From positions 1 through 64,000 of the forward strand of contig JADJTR010000002.1 in assembly GCA_016711085.1 (NCBI GenBank): 64,000 bases of DNA, written 5' to 3'. A program made the translations under genes and the position numbers. Source of the DNA: Phyllobacteriaceae bacterium (GTDB lineage: Bacteria; Pseudomonadota; Alphaproteobacteria; Rhizobiales; Rhizobiaceae). Below the pieces are notes generated by a model. It ran no database searches. It was not told the origin of the DNA and was given only the letters and a program-made list of their open reading frames with translations. Positions 27,897-37,742 of this stretch are shown here, one piece after another (within the stretch, counting starts at the first letter, position 1; every line of letters starts with the position of its first letter).

Positions 27897-28388
27897 ATGG
27901 AAAAGCCGCGAAGCGAACCGTGCCGGCCTGTTACACCGTCCGCGCCGGACGGCGGCGCATCGATTTCGCCGGCCGAATTGCTGTCCCGCCTCGACGGCGC
28001 CCATTCCGAACTGCTCGCCATCTGCGACCGGTTGGAGGGAATCGCCGATTCGCTTCCCAACACCTTGAACGTGCGCAATTGCCGAGAGGCGGCGGGCGAA
28101 TTGGTGCCGGTGGTCATGCGCGCCCACCGGGTCGAGGAAGAAGAGGTTTTTCTACGCATCGCCGGCGAGGCGCGCACCGCGGCCTTGCAGAAAACGCTCG
28201 ATCATCTGCGCACCGAACATTGCGAGGACGAGTGTTTCGCCGAGGAGCTTGCCGACGCCCTCAAACAGGCGGGCGAGGGCAAGGTGCAGCCCGAAACGCT
28301 CGGCTACATGTTGCGGGGCTTCTTCGAGGCAATGCGCCGCCACATCAATTTCGAACGCGAGCGGTTCCTGACTCTCGCCGGCGGGTAG
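27897..28388 (+). CDS. hemerythrin HHE-domain protein
   Basis: 163-residue all-helical protein with His and Glu at hemerythrin-like spacing: LSRLDGAHSELLA, MRAHRVEEEEVFLR, LDHLRTEHCEDE and MRRHINFERER. Such proteins bind a di-iron centre and sense or carry oxygen or NO, or protect against them. Its placement between fixN and fnrN, behind a shared FNR box, suggests oxygen-regulated expression. The 3' end overlaps the fnrN 3' end by 44 bases on the opposite strand. The exact role is not known. Confidence 0.82.
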   Translation: MEKPRSEPCRPVTPSAPDGGASISPAELLSRLDGAHSELLAICDRLEGIADSLPNTLNVRNCREAAGELVPVVMRAHRVEEEEVFLRIAGEARTAALQKTLDHLRTEHCEDECFAEELADALKQAGEGKVQPETLGYMLRGFFEAMRRHINFERERFLTLAGG

Positions 28389-29118
28389 CCGTCAAATGCT
28401 GGCGCGGTGCTGAAGCCGCGATGTCGGGCACGGAAACGTGCCGGTTGTTTTCGATCTGGATGACGCCTTCCTTGCGCAGCTTGGTCAACTGACGGCTGAC
28501 GGTCTCGATGGTCAGGCCGAGGAAATCGGCGATATCGGAACGGGTCAGCGGCAAATCGAAGATGACGCGGCCGGCTTGACGCGGGTTTTCAGGATCGGAA
28601 TGTGTGGCGATCAGCCACAGGAAGCTCGCCACTTTCTCCGACGCCGTCTTGCGGCCAAGGGTCACCATCCATTCGCGCGCCTCGTCGAGTTCGTTCAGCG
28701 TCTGCTGCAGCAGGCGGTGCTCGAGTTCGGGCGAATCGGCGATCATCCGGTCGATAACCGTCTTGGGGAAGGCGCAGAGTTTGACGTCGGTCGCCGATTC
28801 GGCGTCGATGGCGCTCTCGCGGCGGAACGGCCGGCCGACGAAATCGGGGGCGAACTGCAGGCCAACGATCTGCTGCCGGCCGTCGGCGAGCGTCTTGGTG
28901 AGCTTGATGACGCCGGACAGGACAGCGCCATAGGTGACCATTTCGCTCGAATCGGTCATCAGGTTTTCGCCGGGCTCGAGATGCCGACGGGTGGCGTGCC
29001 GGTTGAGCGCGACCAGCTGGTCGGCGTTCAACGCGCCGCAAACACCTCTGTGACGCGCTTCGCAAGCGCGGCAGAGCGCCGGCACTTCGGAGTTGTGAAT
29101 GTCCTTGCGATCGCTCAT
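28345..29118 (-). CDS. fnrN: FnrN-type oxygen-sensing transcription factor
   Basis: CRP/FNR-family activator of 257 residues. Cys16, Cys19 and Cys27 (CRACEARHRGVC) plus Cys115 (VKLCAFPK) can hold an oxygen-labile 4Fe-4S cluster, as in FnrN rather than FixK. A cyclic-nucleotide fold spans about 35-150, and the helix-turn-helix is LTRSDIADFLGLTIETVSR with the E--SR signature for TTGAT half-sites. A perfect FNR box lies 64 bases upstream, so autoregulation is likely. An upstream ATG at 29148 would add ten residues. Confidence 0.93.
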   Translation of the reverse strand: MSDRKDIHNSEVPALCRACEARHRGVCGALNADQLVALNRHATRRHLEPGENLMTDSSEMVTYGAVLSGVIKLTKTLADGRQQIVGLQFAPDFVGRPFRRESAIDAESATDVKLCAFPKTVIDRMIADSPELEHRLLQQTLNELDEAREWMVTLGRKTASEKVASFLWLIATHSDPENPRQAGRVIFDLPLTRSDIADFLGLTIETVSRQLTKLRKEGVIQIENNRHVSVPDIAASAPRQHLTATRRRESGTARVRN

Positions 29119-29181
29119 GCTTCTCCGAAGCGGCTTGTCCTGCGTCACTTAGCCTTCCTGTGCCGGCTTGTCGCAGGAAAC

Positions 29182-29195
29182 TTGATCATGATCAA
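29182..29195. promoter_or_regulatory. consensus FNR box between fnrN and hemN
   Basis: TTGATCATGATCAA is a fully symmetrical anaerobox. It is centred 70 bases before fnrN and 52 before hemN, which suggests one site serving both divergent genes. Confidence 0.88.
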
Positions 29196-29239
29196 GGAAA
29201 TGCCGATTCCATGATAGGAAAGCGCGTCAGAGAGGTCCG

Positions 29240-30589
29240 ATGTCGCCAGAACTCGTGTTGAAATTGAGCGCGCCCGTGCCGCGCTACACCAGTTATCCGA
29301 CCGCGCCGCATTTCCATGCCGGCGTGACGGCGGCCGAGTATGGACGCTGGCTCGAGGCGATTCCCGACGATGCCGCCCTGTCGCTTTATCTACACATCCC
29401 TTTTTGCGACCGATTGTGCTGGTTTTGCGCCTGTCACACCAAGCAAACGCTGAAATACGATCCGGTTTCGACCTATCTCGATGCGCTGATCGCCGAAATC
29501 GGCCTTGTCGGCTCCAGGCTCGGCGGCAAGGGCCGCGTGACCTCGGTTCACTACGGTGGCGGTTCGCCGACCATGATGAAGCCGGACGACATGATTCGCG
29601 TCGACGCGGCCTTGCGTACCGCCATGCGTTTCGACCGGCAGGCCGAGATCAGCGTCGAGATCGACCCGAACGACATCACCCCCGACAAATACGCGGCGCT
29701 CGCCGCCATCGGGCTGACGCGGGCGAGCCTCGGCGTGCAGGATTTCGATCCGAAGGTGCAGGAGGCGATCAACCGCATTCAGACCTTCGACCAGACCAGA
29801 GAGGTCATCGATCAGGTCCGCGCCCATGGCGCCGGCTCGGTCAATGTCGATCTTCTCTACGGCCTGCCGCACCAGACGCGCGACAGCGTCGAAGCTACGC
29901 TGCGGCAGGTGCTGACGCTGAAACCGGATCGCATCGCCCTGTTCGGCTATGCCCATGTGCCGTGGATGAAGAAACACCAGACGATGATCCCCGACAAGCT
30001 TCTTCCGGGCGCGGTGGAGCGTTTCGCCCAGTCGAACCGGGCCGCCAGCATCCTCAAGGCCGACGGATATCAGGGCATCGGCATCGACCATTTCGCACGT
30101 GCCGGCGACAGCATGGCGATCGCGGCGCGCGAGGGGCGCCTGAAGCGCAATTTCCAGGGCTATACCGTCGATTCTCCCGATGCGCTGATCGGTCTTGGCG
30201 CTTCGTCGATCGGCCAATTGCCGCAGGGCTATGTGCAAAATCAGGCGGCGAGCGGCGAATACCAGAAGGCCGTCAATGGCGGCGCGCTCGCCACGGTGCG
30301 CGGCTATGCGCTCGAGGAGGACGATCGGCTGCGGGCCCGGGTGATCGAGCGGCTGATGTGCGATTTCGCCTTTACCGGCAAGGCGTTGGTCGACGAATTC
30401 GGCGCGCCGGCCGAGGCCCTTCTGGACGAGGCGCGGTACCTGATCGACGCCGATCCGGAAAAGCTGTTCTGCCGAAAGGGAGACCGCTATTTCATCACGG
30501 CCAAGGGCAGGCCGTTCGCGCGCAGCGTTGCGGCCAGCTTCGACGCCTATTTCGGCGTCGGCGAAGCGCGGCATTCGATGGCAGTGTGA
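29240..30589 (+). CDS. hemN: oxygen-independent coproporphyrinogen III oxidase
   Basis: Radical SAM enzyme of 449 residues that decarboxylates coproporphyrinogen III in haem synthesis without oxygen. The cluster motif is CDRLCWFCAC (Cys56, Cys60, Cys63, with Cys65 as in HemN). VPRYTSYPTAPHF opens the protein; SVHYGGGSPT and the HemN C-terminal domain follow. Divergent from fnrN across a consensus FNR box. It supplies haem for the cbb3 oxidase when oxygen is low. Intact. Confidence 0.95.
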   Translation: MSPELVLKLSAPVPRYTSYPTAPHFHAGVTAAEYGRWLEAIPDDAALSLYLHIPFCDRLCWFCACHTKQTLKYDPVSTYLDALIAEIGLVGSRLGGKGRVTSVHYGGGSPTMMKPDDMIRVDAALRTAMRFDRQAEISVEIDPNDITPDKYAALAAIGLTRASLGVQDFDPKVQEAINRIQTFDQTREVIDQVRAHGAGSVNVDLLYGLPHQTRDSVEATLRQVLTLKPDRIALFGYAHVPWMKKHQTMIPDKLLPGAVERFAQSNRAASILKADGYQGIGIDHFARAGDSMAIAAREGRLKRNFQGYTVDSPDALIGLGASSIGQLPQGYVQNQAASGEYQKAVNGGALATVRGYALEEDDRLRARVIERLMCDFAFTGKALVDEFGAPAEALLDEARYLIDADPEKLFCRKGDRYFITAKGRPFARSVAASFDAYFGVGEARHSMAV

Positions 30590-30667
30590 TCCGCGGCCAA
30601 CCGCGATGTTCGCCTTTACACATCCGTCACAGCAACGCGCCAGTTTTGCGCGCCGAGGGAAATTAAC

Positions 30668-33367
30668 ATGACCATCCGCAATCTCGACCGCGCCTTTCGC
30701 CCGAAATCCGTCGCCGTCATCGGCGCCTCCACCCGGGAGGGGTCTGTCGGCCGCGTGGTTTTCCGCAATATCCTCGACGGAGGCTTCGCCGGGCCGGTCT
30801 GGCCGGTCAATCCGAAGTACAGAGACATCGACGGGACGGAATGTTATCGGCAGGTCGCCGACTTGCCGGAAGCGCCGGACCTCGGCGTCATCGTGACCCC
30901 GCGCGAAACGGTGCCGGGGCTGATCGACGAACTCGGCCGCAAGGGCACGCGCGCGGCGCTGGTCATTTCCGCCGGGCTGACGCGCGAGAACGGATTGCGC
31001 CAGAAGATGCTCGACGCGGCGAAACCGCATCTGTTGCGTATCGTCGGGCCCAACACGCTCGGCCTGATGATGCCGACCGTGGCGCTCAACGCCTCGTTTT
31101 CGCACATTCCGCCGACCGCCGGCCGGCTGGCCTTGCTGTCGCAATCGGGCGCCATCGCCACGTCGCTGATCGATTGGGCGGCGGCGCGCGGCATCGGCTT
31201 TTCCCATATCGTGTCGCTTGGCGACATGGCCGATGTCGACACCGGCGACTGCCTCGATTTCATCGCCACCGACCGCGAAGCGGATGCGGCGTTGATGTAT
31301 ATGGAAACCATCACCAACCCGCGCAAATTCCTTTCCGCGGCGCGCGCCGCCTCACGACTCAAGCCCGTGGTCGCGGTCAAGGCCGGCCGCCACGCCGCGG
31401 CGGCGGCGGCGGCGGCGACGCATACGGGTGCGCTTTCGGGCGGCGACCGCGTCGTCGATGCGGCGCTGAAGCGCGCCGGAATCCTGCGCGTCGACGATTT
31501 GAACGACTTGTTCGGCGCGGCGGCGACGCTGGCGCGGTCAAAACCGCTGACGCGAGGGCGCGTCGGCATTGTCACCAATGGCGGCGGCGCCGGCGTGCTG
31601 GCGATCGACGGATTGCTCGATCACGGCGGCGAACTGGCCGAATTATCGGCCGAAACAATCGCCGCCCTGGATAAAACAATGCCGGCGACATGGTCCCGGG
31701 CCAATCCTGTCGACATCATCGGCGACGCACCGCCCGAGCGGTACCGCGCCGCCGTCGAGGCTGTGGCCGCCGATCCGAATGTCGATGTCTTGCTGGTGAT
31801 GAATTGCCCGACGGCGCTCGGTTCAAGCGAGGACGCAGCAAGAACCGTGGCTGCGTTGGCGCCGAACGGCCGCATCGGCGACAAGCCGGTCATCGCCGCC
31901 TGGCTCGGCGAAGCGACCGCCGGTTATGCGCGCACCTTCCTGGAGGAAGCCAACATCGCCTGCTACGAGACGCCCGGCGACGCGGCGCGAACCGTCGCCT
32001 GGCTCGACGACTGGAGCAAGGCGCAACGCAGCCTGATGCGCGTGCCCGAGCATTCCACGGTCGACATTCAGGGCCGTCGCGCCGAGGCGGAGCCGGTGCT
32101 CGCCGCCGCTATCGCCGACGGACGAACCATGCTGACCGAGGCGGAAGCAAAGGCCGTGCTTCAGGCCTATGGCATACCGACTCCGGAAACCAGCGTCGTG
32201 GCGTCGCCGGACGCCGTTGCCGAGGAAGCGCGCCGTCTGCTGGCCTCGGGATACGCCAAGGTGGTGGTCAAGTTGCTGTCCCTGAAGGTCAGCCACAAAT
32301 CCGATCTCGGCGGCGTGGCGCTGAGCCTCGAGACCCCGGAGGCGGCAGCCGACGCGGCTCGCGCCATCCGGGCGCGTTTCGAAACGGCGCGGCCGGGCGA
32401 GACGCCCGACGGCTATGCCGTGCAGCCGATGATCGAGCGCAAGCACGCGCATGAACTCATCATCGGCATGGCCCGCGACCCGCTTTTCGGTCCCGCGATC
32501 CTTTTCGGCGCGGGCGGCACCGCGGTCGAGGTGCTCGACGACACGGCGATCGGCCTCCCGCCGCTCGACGACGTGCTCGGCGGCGACCTGATCGACTCGA
32601 CCCGCATCGGCAGGTTGCTCAAAGGCTATCGCGACCGCAAGCCGGCCGATCGGGCGGCGATACTCGCCGCGATCAACGCGGTGTCGGCATTGGTCGTCGA
32701 CTTTCCCTGCATCAAGGGTCTCGACGTCAATCCCCTCCTCGCCGACGAAAATGGCGTCATTGCACTTGACGCCCGCATCGAGATCGATGCGACGCGCGCC
32801 GGCGAAAAGGGTCCGAACCGCGACCTCGCCATTCGCCCGTGGCCGGCCGACTGGCAGCGTGACCTCGTTGCCGAGAATGGCGAAACCTATCAATTGCGAC
32901 CGATCAAACCGTCGGATATCGGCCTCTATGAGGCGTTTTTCGCCAAGACGACGAATGAGGACATGCGGCTGCGTTTCCTGTCGCCGCGACGCCACTTCTC
33001 GCAGACCGACCTCGTTCGCATGACCCAGCTCGATTACGACCGCGACATGGCTTTCGTCGCCATCGCGGTTGACGGAACGATGGCGGGCGTCGGCCGCATT
33101 TCGGCCGACCCGGATCGCGAAACCGCGGAATACGGCCTGCTGGTGCGCTCCGACTTGCAGGGCGCCGGCATCGGCCGGGCGATTCTGCGGCTGTTGGCCG
33201 ATTTCGCCCGCGACGACGGCATCGGTAAAATCGAGGGTTTCGTGCTGGCCGGCAACGAGCGCATGCTCGACATGTGCCGACACATGGGATTTGCCATCGC
33301 ACGGCATCGCGAGGAGCCGGACCTGATGCTGGTTACCCTCGATTTGCGCGCGAAACCAAGTAGTTGA
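30668..33367 (+). CDS. ADP-forming acyl-CoA synthetase-like protein fused to GNAT acetyltransferase
   Basis: 899 residues. A CoA-binding Rossmann domain (about 1-130), two succinyl-CoA-ligase-like domains (to about 460, with THTGALSGGDRVVDAA), an ATP-grasp domain (about 480-705) and a C-terminal GNAT domain (about 735-890, with SDLQGAGIGRAILRLL as the acetyl-CoA loop). This layout matches Pat/YfiQ-type protein acetyltransferases, in which the synthetase part often senses ligands instead of catalysing. Which it does here is not decidable by eye. Separate transcription unit, 78 bases after hemN, with GAGGGAAA before the ATG. Confidence 0.88.
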   Translation: MTIRNLDRAFRPKSVAVIGASTREGSVGRVVFRNILDGGFAGPVWPVNPKYRDIDGTECYRQVADLPEAPDLGVIVTPRETVPGLIDELGRKGTRAALVISAGLTRENGLRQKMLDAAKPHLLRIVGPNTLGLMMPTVALNASFSHIPPTAGRLALLSQSGAIATSLIDWAAARGIGFSHIVSLGDMADVDTGDCLDFIATDREADAALMYMETITNPRKFLSAARAASRLKPVVAVKAGRHAAAAAAAATHTGALSGGDRVVDAALKRAGILRVDDLNDLFGAAATLARSKPLTRGRVGIVTNGGGAGVLAIDGLLDHGGELAELSAETIAALDKTMPATWSRANPVDIIGDAPPERYRAAVEAVAADPNVDVLLVMNCPTALGSSEDAARTVAALAPNGRIGDKPVIAAWLGEATAGYARTFLEEANIACYETPGDAARTVAWLDDWSKAQRSLMRVPEHSTVDIQGRRAEAEPVLAAAIADGRTMLTEAEAKAVLQAYGIPTPETSVVASPDAVAEEARRLLASGYAKVVVKLLSLKVSHKSDLGGVALSLETPEAAADAARAIRARFETARPGETPDGYAVQPMIERKHAHELIIGMARDPLFGPAILFGAGGTAVEVLDDTAIGLPPLDDVLGGDLIDSTRIGRLLKGYRDRKPADRAAILAAINAVSALVVDFPCIKGLDVNPLLADENGVIALDARIEIDATRAGEKGPNRDLAIRPWPADWQRDLVAENGETYQLRPIKPSDIGLYEAFFAKTTNEDMRLRFLSPRRHFSQTDLVRMTQLDYDRDMAFVAIAVDGTMAGVGRISADPDRETAEYGLLVRSDLQGAGIGRAILRLLADFARDDGIGKIEGFVLAGNERMLDMCRHMGFAIARHREEPDLMLVTLDLRAKPSS

Positions 33368-33433
33368 CGGAGCTGATCGGTCGGCGCAATCCTGACCATC
33401 CGCGATTCCCGCGGCCATAAAAGGTCAACCACG

Positions 33434-33760
33434 ATGCGCCCTGCCGTTGCCGCCATTTGCCTTGCCTGGATGTTGGCGGCGAACGCCGCGGCGGCGGCCG
33501 ACGCTGAAAAAGGGCGTCTATTCCTGCAGGAACGCTGCGGCGGCTGTCATGCAACCGACGCGACCGGCGACAGTCCGTTGCCGGCAGCGCCCGCTTTCCG
33601 TCAGCTTGGTGAACGCTATTCGCCCGAAACGCTTGAAGAATCGCTCGCCGAAGGCATCGTTACCGGCCATCCCGGCATGCCGGAGGTGGTGGCCACACCG
33701 GAGGAAATCGACGATATCGTCGCCTGGCTCAACGCGGTGCAAGCCGCACCGAAGCCTTGA
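33434..33760 (+). CDS. small periplasmic cytochrome c
   Basis: 108 residues: signal peptide (1-22, cleavage near ANAAAAA), one haem site CGGCH (35-39) and a Met ligand in GHPGMPEVV, followed by the helix EEIDDIVAWLNAV. A class I monohaem cytochrome. It may donate electrons to the cbb3 oxidase, but it sits apart from that locus and this is inference only. Confidence 0.88.
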   Translation: MRPAVAAICLAWMLAANAAAAADAEKGRLFLQERCGGCHATDATGDSPLPAAPAFRQLGERYSPETLEESLAEGIVTGHPGMPEVVATPEEIDDIVAWLNAVQAAPKP

Positions 33761-33769
33761 CCGGAGAAC

Positions 33770-36169
33770 TCAGGCGATGGCGCGCATTTTCGGGGCCGGC
33801 CTGACTTCTTCCTCCAGCTCCCCTTCGGCCAGGAAAGCGTAAGTGTTGTTGAGCAAATACGCCGCCATGCCGGCCGAATCGAGCGGCCGGGCGAAGAAGT
33901 AGCCTTGCAGGTGGCTCAACGAAATTTCGCGCAGGAATTCGACCTGCTCGGGCGTTTCCACCCCTTCTGCCGTCACTTTCATGCGCAGGGTGCGGCCAAG
34001 GGAGGCAATGGAACGAAGGATGTCGCGCGCCGCGGCGTCTTCCGACAACGCGTTGACGAACGATTTGTCGATCTTGATCTTGTCGAAGGGGAATTTCATT
34101 AAATAGGCGAGCGATGAGTATCCCGTGCCGAAATCATCCATCGCGATGGTGACGCCGAGCTTTTTGAGTTCGTTGAGCTTGGCGACCACTTCTTCGGGAT
34201 TGTCAATCAGAAGGCTCTCGGTGATTTCCAGTTCGAGGCGGCTTGGGGCAAGCCCGGACTCCATCAGCGCGTCGCCCACAACGGCGACGATATCTGAACC
34301 CTGGAAATGGCGGGCCGACAGGTTGACCGCGACCAGATAAGGCGCGGGCCAGGAGGCCGCGTCGGCGCAGGCGCGGCGCAAGGTCCAGTCGCCAATCTGC
34401 TGGATGATCCCGGTCTGCTCGGCAATCGGAATGAACTCCGCCGGCGGAATGACGCCGCGCAGCGGGTGATTCCACCGAACCAGCGCCTCGAAACCGCTCG
34501 GCTGCTTGCTCTCGGCGGAAACGAGCGGTTGGTAGTGCAAGACCAATTCGCCTTCGTCGATGGCGTGTCGCAATTCCATTTCGAGCATGCGGCGCTCGCG
34601 CATTTCGGAATCCATCTGGGATTCGAAAAAGCGGTAGACGCCGCGGCCAGACGCCTTGGCGCGATATAGCGCCAGATCGGCGTTACGCAGGATCTGGTCC
34701 GGGCGCGTGCCATCAAGCGGCGCAACGGCGATGCCGATCGAAACGCCGATGGTGACGAGTTCGCCATCGATTTCATAAGGCGCGGAAATGTCGCGCACGA
34801 GCCGGTCGGCAATCGGCGCAATTTCGTCGCGGCGGCAATTCGACGTGAGAATGGCGGCGAATTCGTCGCCACCGAGCCGGGCGGCAAAATCAGTCTCGCG
34901 AACGGCGGCCTTCAGGCGTTTGGCCACCATGGCGAGCAGCTTGTCGCCGGCGAGGTGGCCGCGGCCGTCATTGACCGCCTTGAACTGATCGAGATCGAGA
35001 TAGAGCACGGCGAATGGCGAACCGTAACGTTCGAGCCGCGCGACGGCGGAACCGAGCTGGTCGGTGAAGCGCGCACGATTGAGCAGGCCGGTCAGCGCAT
35101 CGTTGTGGGCAAGGAAATTGATGCGCCGTTCCGCCAGTTTTTCGGCGGTGACGTCGGACGCCGTGCCGATGTATCCGGTGTAGGCGCCAATATCGTCGAA
35201 GGCCGGCTTGCCGGTCAGCCGCCACCATTTTTCAGTGTTGCCGTGGACAAGACGAACGATGAGGTTGGTAAATGTGGCGCGATTGGCGATCGAATGCTCG
35301 ATCTCGGCCAAAATCGGGCTTTCCTTGTCGGCGTTCTCCTGAAGAAAGCCCATGAAGGAGCGGCCCTGGATTTGTTCGCGTCCACCGGCGGCAAGGGCGA
35401 AACGATCCGAGACGCGATCGATGGCGCCGAGCGAATCGAATTCCCACAGCCAATCGGATGAGTTTTCCTCGAACTCCTTCAGCAACAGGCCGATGATGTT
35501 GCGCTGGTCGCGAATGGTCGATTCGGTCTGGAGATGCTCGACCAGGAGCCGCGTCTGCCGGAGGCTGACGAAAACGATCAGGCCGGCGAAGCTCATCAAC
35601 GCGGCGGCGAAAAGAAGCGAAAGGCGATAGTCCTCGACGCCGAATCCGGCGAGCATCGCGCCGAGCAGCGCGGGAAGCAGGAATGTGGCCGTCGCCGGCG
35701 GAAAGGACGCAAAGACAAAGCAGGCCGTGCACATCGCGCCCATCGAGGCGAGCACGGTGACGAAGCCGAGCGACCCCTGTTCGAGCGGCAGGAACAGGAA
35801 CGGCACGATCGCCCACAAGACACCGAGGGCGAAGGAAAACACGACCTGCCGGGACACCATGGCTTCCGTCGCCCCGAGGCGCGATTCGCTCGCGTCGCCA
35901 AGATCGTTTCCGGCAAGACCGTAGGCGAGCGCGGCGAATTGCGCGAAGGACCAGACGACAGCCATATTGTAGTCGTAGTGGCCATGCATCGCGGTCAGCA
36001 GGATGCAGGCGAGGATTGTCATGACAATCGCCAGCGCCGGAATCATCTTGGCAAGCGTGGAAATCTGCTCGGCGATGAGCTGCTTGCGGACTCGCGGCTT
36101 CAGCTCGCTGGCGCGAGTCGCGGTATCGAACAGGCGCGACAGCCTGCCAGTCACGGTCGTCCTTGCCAC
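33770..36169 (-). CDS. membrane GGDEF-EAL cyclic-di-GMP protein
   Basis: About 799 residues. Six or so hydrophobic segments in the first 215, a PAS-like domain (about 235-360), a GGDEF domain with RLGGDEFAAIL intact, then an EAL domain with FEALVRWNHP, MDDFGTGYSS and KIDKSFV. Both catalytic signatures are complete, so it could make and break c-di-GMP. The start chosen is GTG (VARTTVTGRLSRLFD) after GAGGGG; ATG at 36238 and TTG/ATG further upstream remain open. It converges on the cytochrome gene with a nine-base gap. Confidence 0.88.
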   Translation of the reverse strand: MARTTVTGRLSRLFDTATRASELKPRVRKQLIAEQISTLAKMIPALAIVMTILACILLTAMHGHYDYNMAVVWSFAQFAALAYGLAGNDLGDASESRLGATEAMVSRQVVFSFALGVLWAIVPFLFLPLEQGSLGFVTVLASMGAMCTACFVFASFPPATATFLLPALLGAMLAGFGVEDYRLSLLFAAALMSFAGLIVFVSLRQTRLLVEHLQTESTIRDQRNIIGLLLKEFEENSSDWLWEFDSLGAIDRVSDRFALAAGGREQIQGRSFMGFLQENADKESPILAEIEHSIANRATFTNLIVRLVHGNTEKWWRLTGKPAFDDIGAYTGYIGTASDVTAEKLAERRINFLAHNDALTGLLNRARFTDQLGSAVARLERYGSPFAVLYLDLDQFKAVNDGRGHLAGDKLLAMVAKRLKAAVRETDFAARLGGDEFAAILTSNCRRDEIAPIADRLVRDISAPYEIDGELVTIGVSIGIAVAPLDGTRPDQILRNADLALYRAKASGRGVYRFFESQMDSEMRERRMLEMELRHAIDEGELVLHYQPLVSAESKQPSGFEALVRWNHPLRGVIPPAEFIPIAEQTGIIQQIGDWTLRRACADAASWPAPYLVAVNLSARHFQGSDIVAVVGDALMESGLAPSRLELEITESLLIDNPEEVVAKLNELKKLGVTIAMDDFGTGYSSLAYLMKFPFDKIKIDKSFVNALSEDAAARDILRSIASLGRTLRMKVTAEGVETPEQVEFLREISLSHLQGYFFARPLDSAGMAAYLLNNTYAFLAEGELEEEVRPAPKMRAIA

Positions 36170-36410
36170 GACGTTCCCCTCATTACCCGGGAACGGATAC
36201 CAAGACAGCCTTAATATTGAGTTGCCATGGCGGGACATGCGCCGGGAAGCCGGACCGAACCGGGGAGATCCGGCCTGAAAGCCGCCCGGACAACAAACAC
36301 GAGCAATACGGCAAACAACTGCACACAAAATAAACCATTTCGCTTAAGCCGGATTTCACCCGATCTCCCTATGCTCGGTCCAAACCAATAATGGGGCGAC
36401 AGGGAAAATC

Positions 36411-37742
36411 ATGAAAACCACGGACAACAAGGCCGCGAACGGCGTCGTCATTCCTGCGGGCGCACTGACCGGTTCTTTGCGCGACTATCGCGCGCCGGAA
36501 GGAAAGCATCTTCTCGATCGCGTCTCCGGCTTCTATGCATGGCAAAACCTGCGCCGCGACTACAATCTCTGGCCCTACGCCAAATCGACGGCGACCGCGC
36601 CCAAGACGCATACGACGGCCAAATCGGATTCGGGCGCCGATTTCTCCGGCGTCAATTTCGCCTCGCAGGACTATTTGTCGCTGGCTTCGCATCCGGCGAT
36701 CAAGGAAGCCGCCAAGGCCGCCATCGACGAATATGGCGTGCACAGCGCCGGCTCGGCCGCCCTGCTCGGCAATACCCGTCATTCGCTGCTTCTGGAAAAA
36801 AAGATTTCCGAGTTCATCGAAGGCCGCGAAATCGTGCTCTATCCGACCGGCTGGTCGGCGGGCTTCGCCGCGGTGCAGGGCGTCGTTCGTCCAACCGACC
36901 ACGTCGTTCTCGACGTGCTCGCCCATTCCTGCTTGCAGGAAGGCGCTCGCGCCGCCACACAGAACATCTATTTCCATGGCCATCTCAACATCGAGGGTCT
37001 CGCCCGCCGCCTGCAGCGCATCCGCGCCGCCGACAAGACGAACGGTATCCTGGTGGTGACCGAAAGCTTGTTCTCGATGCATTCCGACACGCCGGACATC
37101 GCGGCGCTGCGCAATGTCTGCGACCAGTACGACGCGCAGCTTCTGGTCGATTGCGCCCATGATTTCGGCGCGATCGGAGAAGCCGGCCACGGCCATCTCG
37201 GCCTTCAGCACATGATGGACGCCGCCGACATCATCATCGGTTCGTTCTCCAAGACCTTCGCCTCGAATGGCGGCTTCATCGCGGTCAAGACCCGCGCGGT
37301 TGCGGAATACCTGAAATATTACAGCGCCACGCAGACCTTCTCCAACGCGTTGTCGCCGGTTCAGGCCGCCACGGTGCTGACCGCGTTCGACATCGTCCGT
37401 TCGTCGGAAGGCCGGGACCGTCGTCTGCGGTTGATGGACAATATCCTCTACATGCGCAGCCAGATGGCCAAGGTCGGGCTCGAGGCGCTCGGCGATCCGT
37501 CGCCGATCGTTCCGGTTCGCGTCGGCGCCGAAGGCCTCGCCCGCATCGCCTCGCGCGAACTGGGCAATCTCGGCGCCATCGCCAACCTGGTCGAGTATCC
37601 GGCCGTCCCGCAAGGCGGCGCACGCTTCCGCGTCCAGGTCCAGGCCGATCACACCCGCGAGGATGTCGACGTTCTGGTGCGGCTGATGCTGCAGGCCATA
37701 TCTCAAGCTCCTCGCCGTCGACGACGACGCGGCTTCGGCTGA
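36411..37742 (+). CDS. alpha-oxoamine synthase-family PLP enzyme, odd 3' end
   Basis: About 430 residues of PLP fold type I. The cofactor Lys is in GSFSKTFASNGGF, with DCAHDFGAIGEAGHGHLG and NFASQDYLSLASHP upstream. The family joins an acyl-CoA to an amino acid (5-aminolevulinate, sphingoid base, KAPA or aminoketone). The extended N-terminus and the SRY-like FYAWQNLRRDYNLWPY stretch fit serine-palmitoyltransferase-like members better than HemA; the substrate is open. After LMLQA the sequence turns into an arginine string that is really the start of the next gene in another frame, so the normal end is missing. Confidence 0.75.
   Translation: MKTTDNKAANGVVIPAGALTGSLRDYRAPEGKHLLDRVSGFYAWQNLRRDYNLWPYAKSTATAPKTHTTAKSDSGADFSGVNFASQDYLSLASHPAIKEAAKAAIDEYGVHSAGSAALLGNTRHSLLLEKKISEFIEGREIVLYPTGWSAGFAAVQGVVRPTDHVVLDVLAHSCLQEGARAATQNIYFHGHLNIEGLARRLQRIRAADKTNGILVVTESLFSMHSDTPDIAALRNVCDQYDAQLLVDCAHDFGAIGEAGHGHLGLQHMMDAADIIIGSFSKTFASNGGFIAVKTRAVAEYLKYYSATQTFSNALSPVQAATVLTAFDIVRSSEGRDRRLRLMDNILYMRSQMAKVGLEALGDPSPIVPVRVGAEGLARIASRELGNLGAIANLVEYPAVPQGGARFRVQVQADHTREDVDVLVRLMLQAISQAPRRRRRRGFG

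Noticed and set aside
36411..37742. Calling the PLP enzyme HemA (5-aminolevulinate synthase)
   Set aside because: It belongs to the oxoamine synthase family but lacks the typical HemA N-terminus and the DEVHAVGMYG stretch; DCAHDFGAIGEAGHG is found instead.
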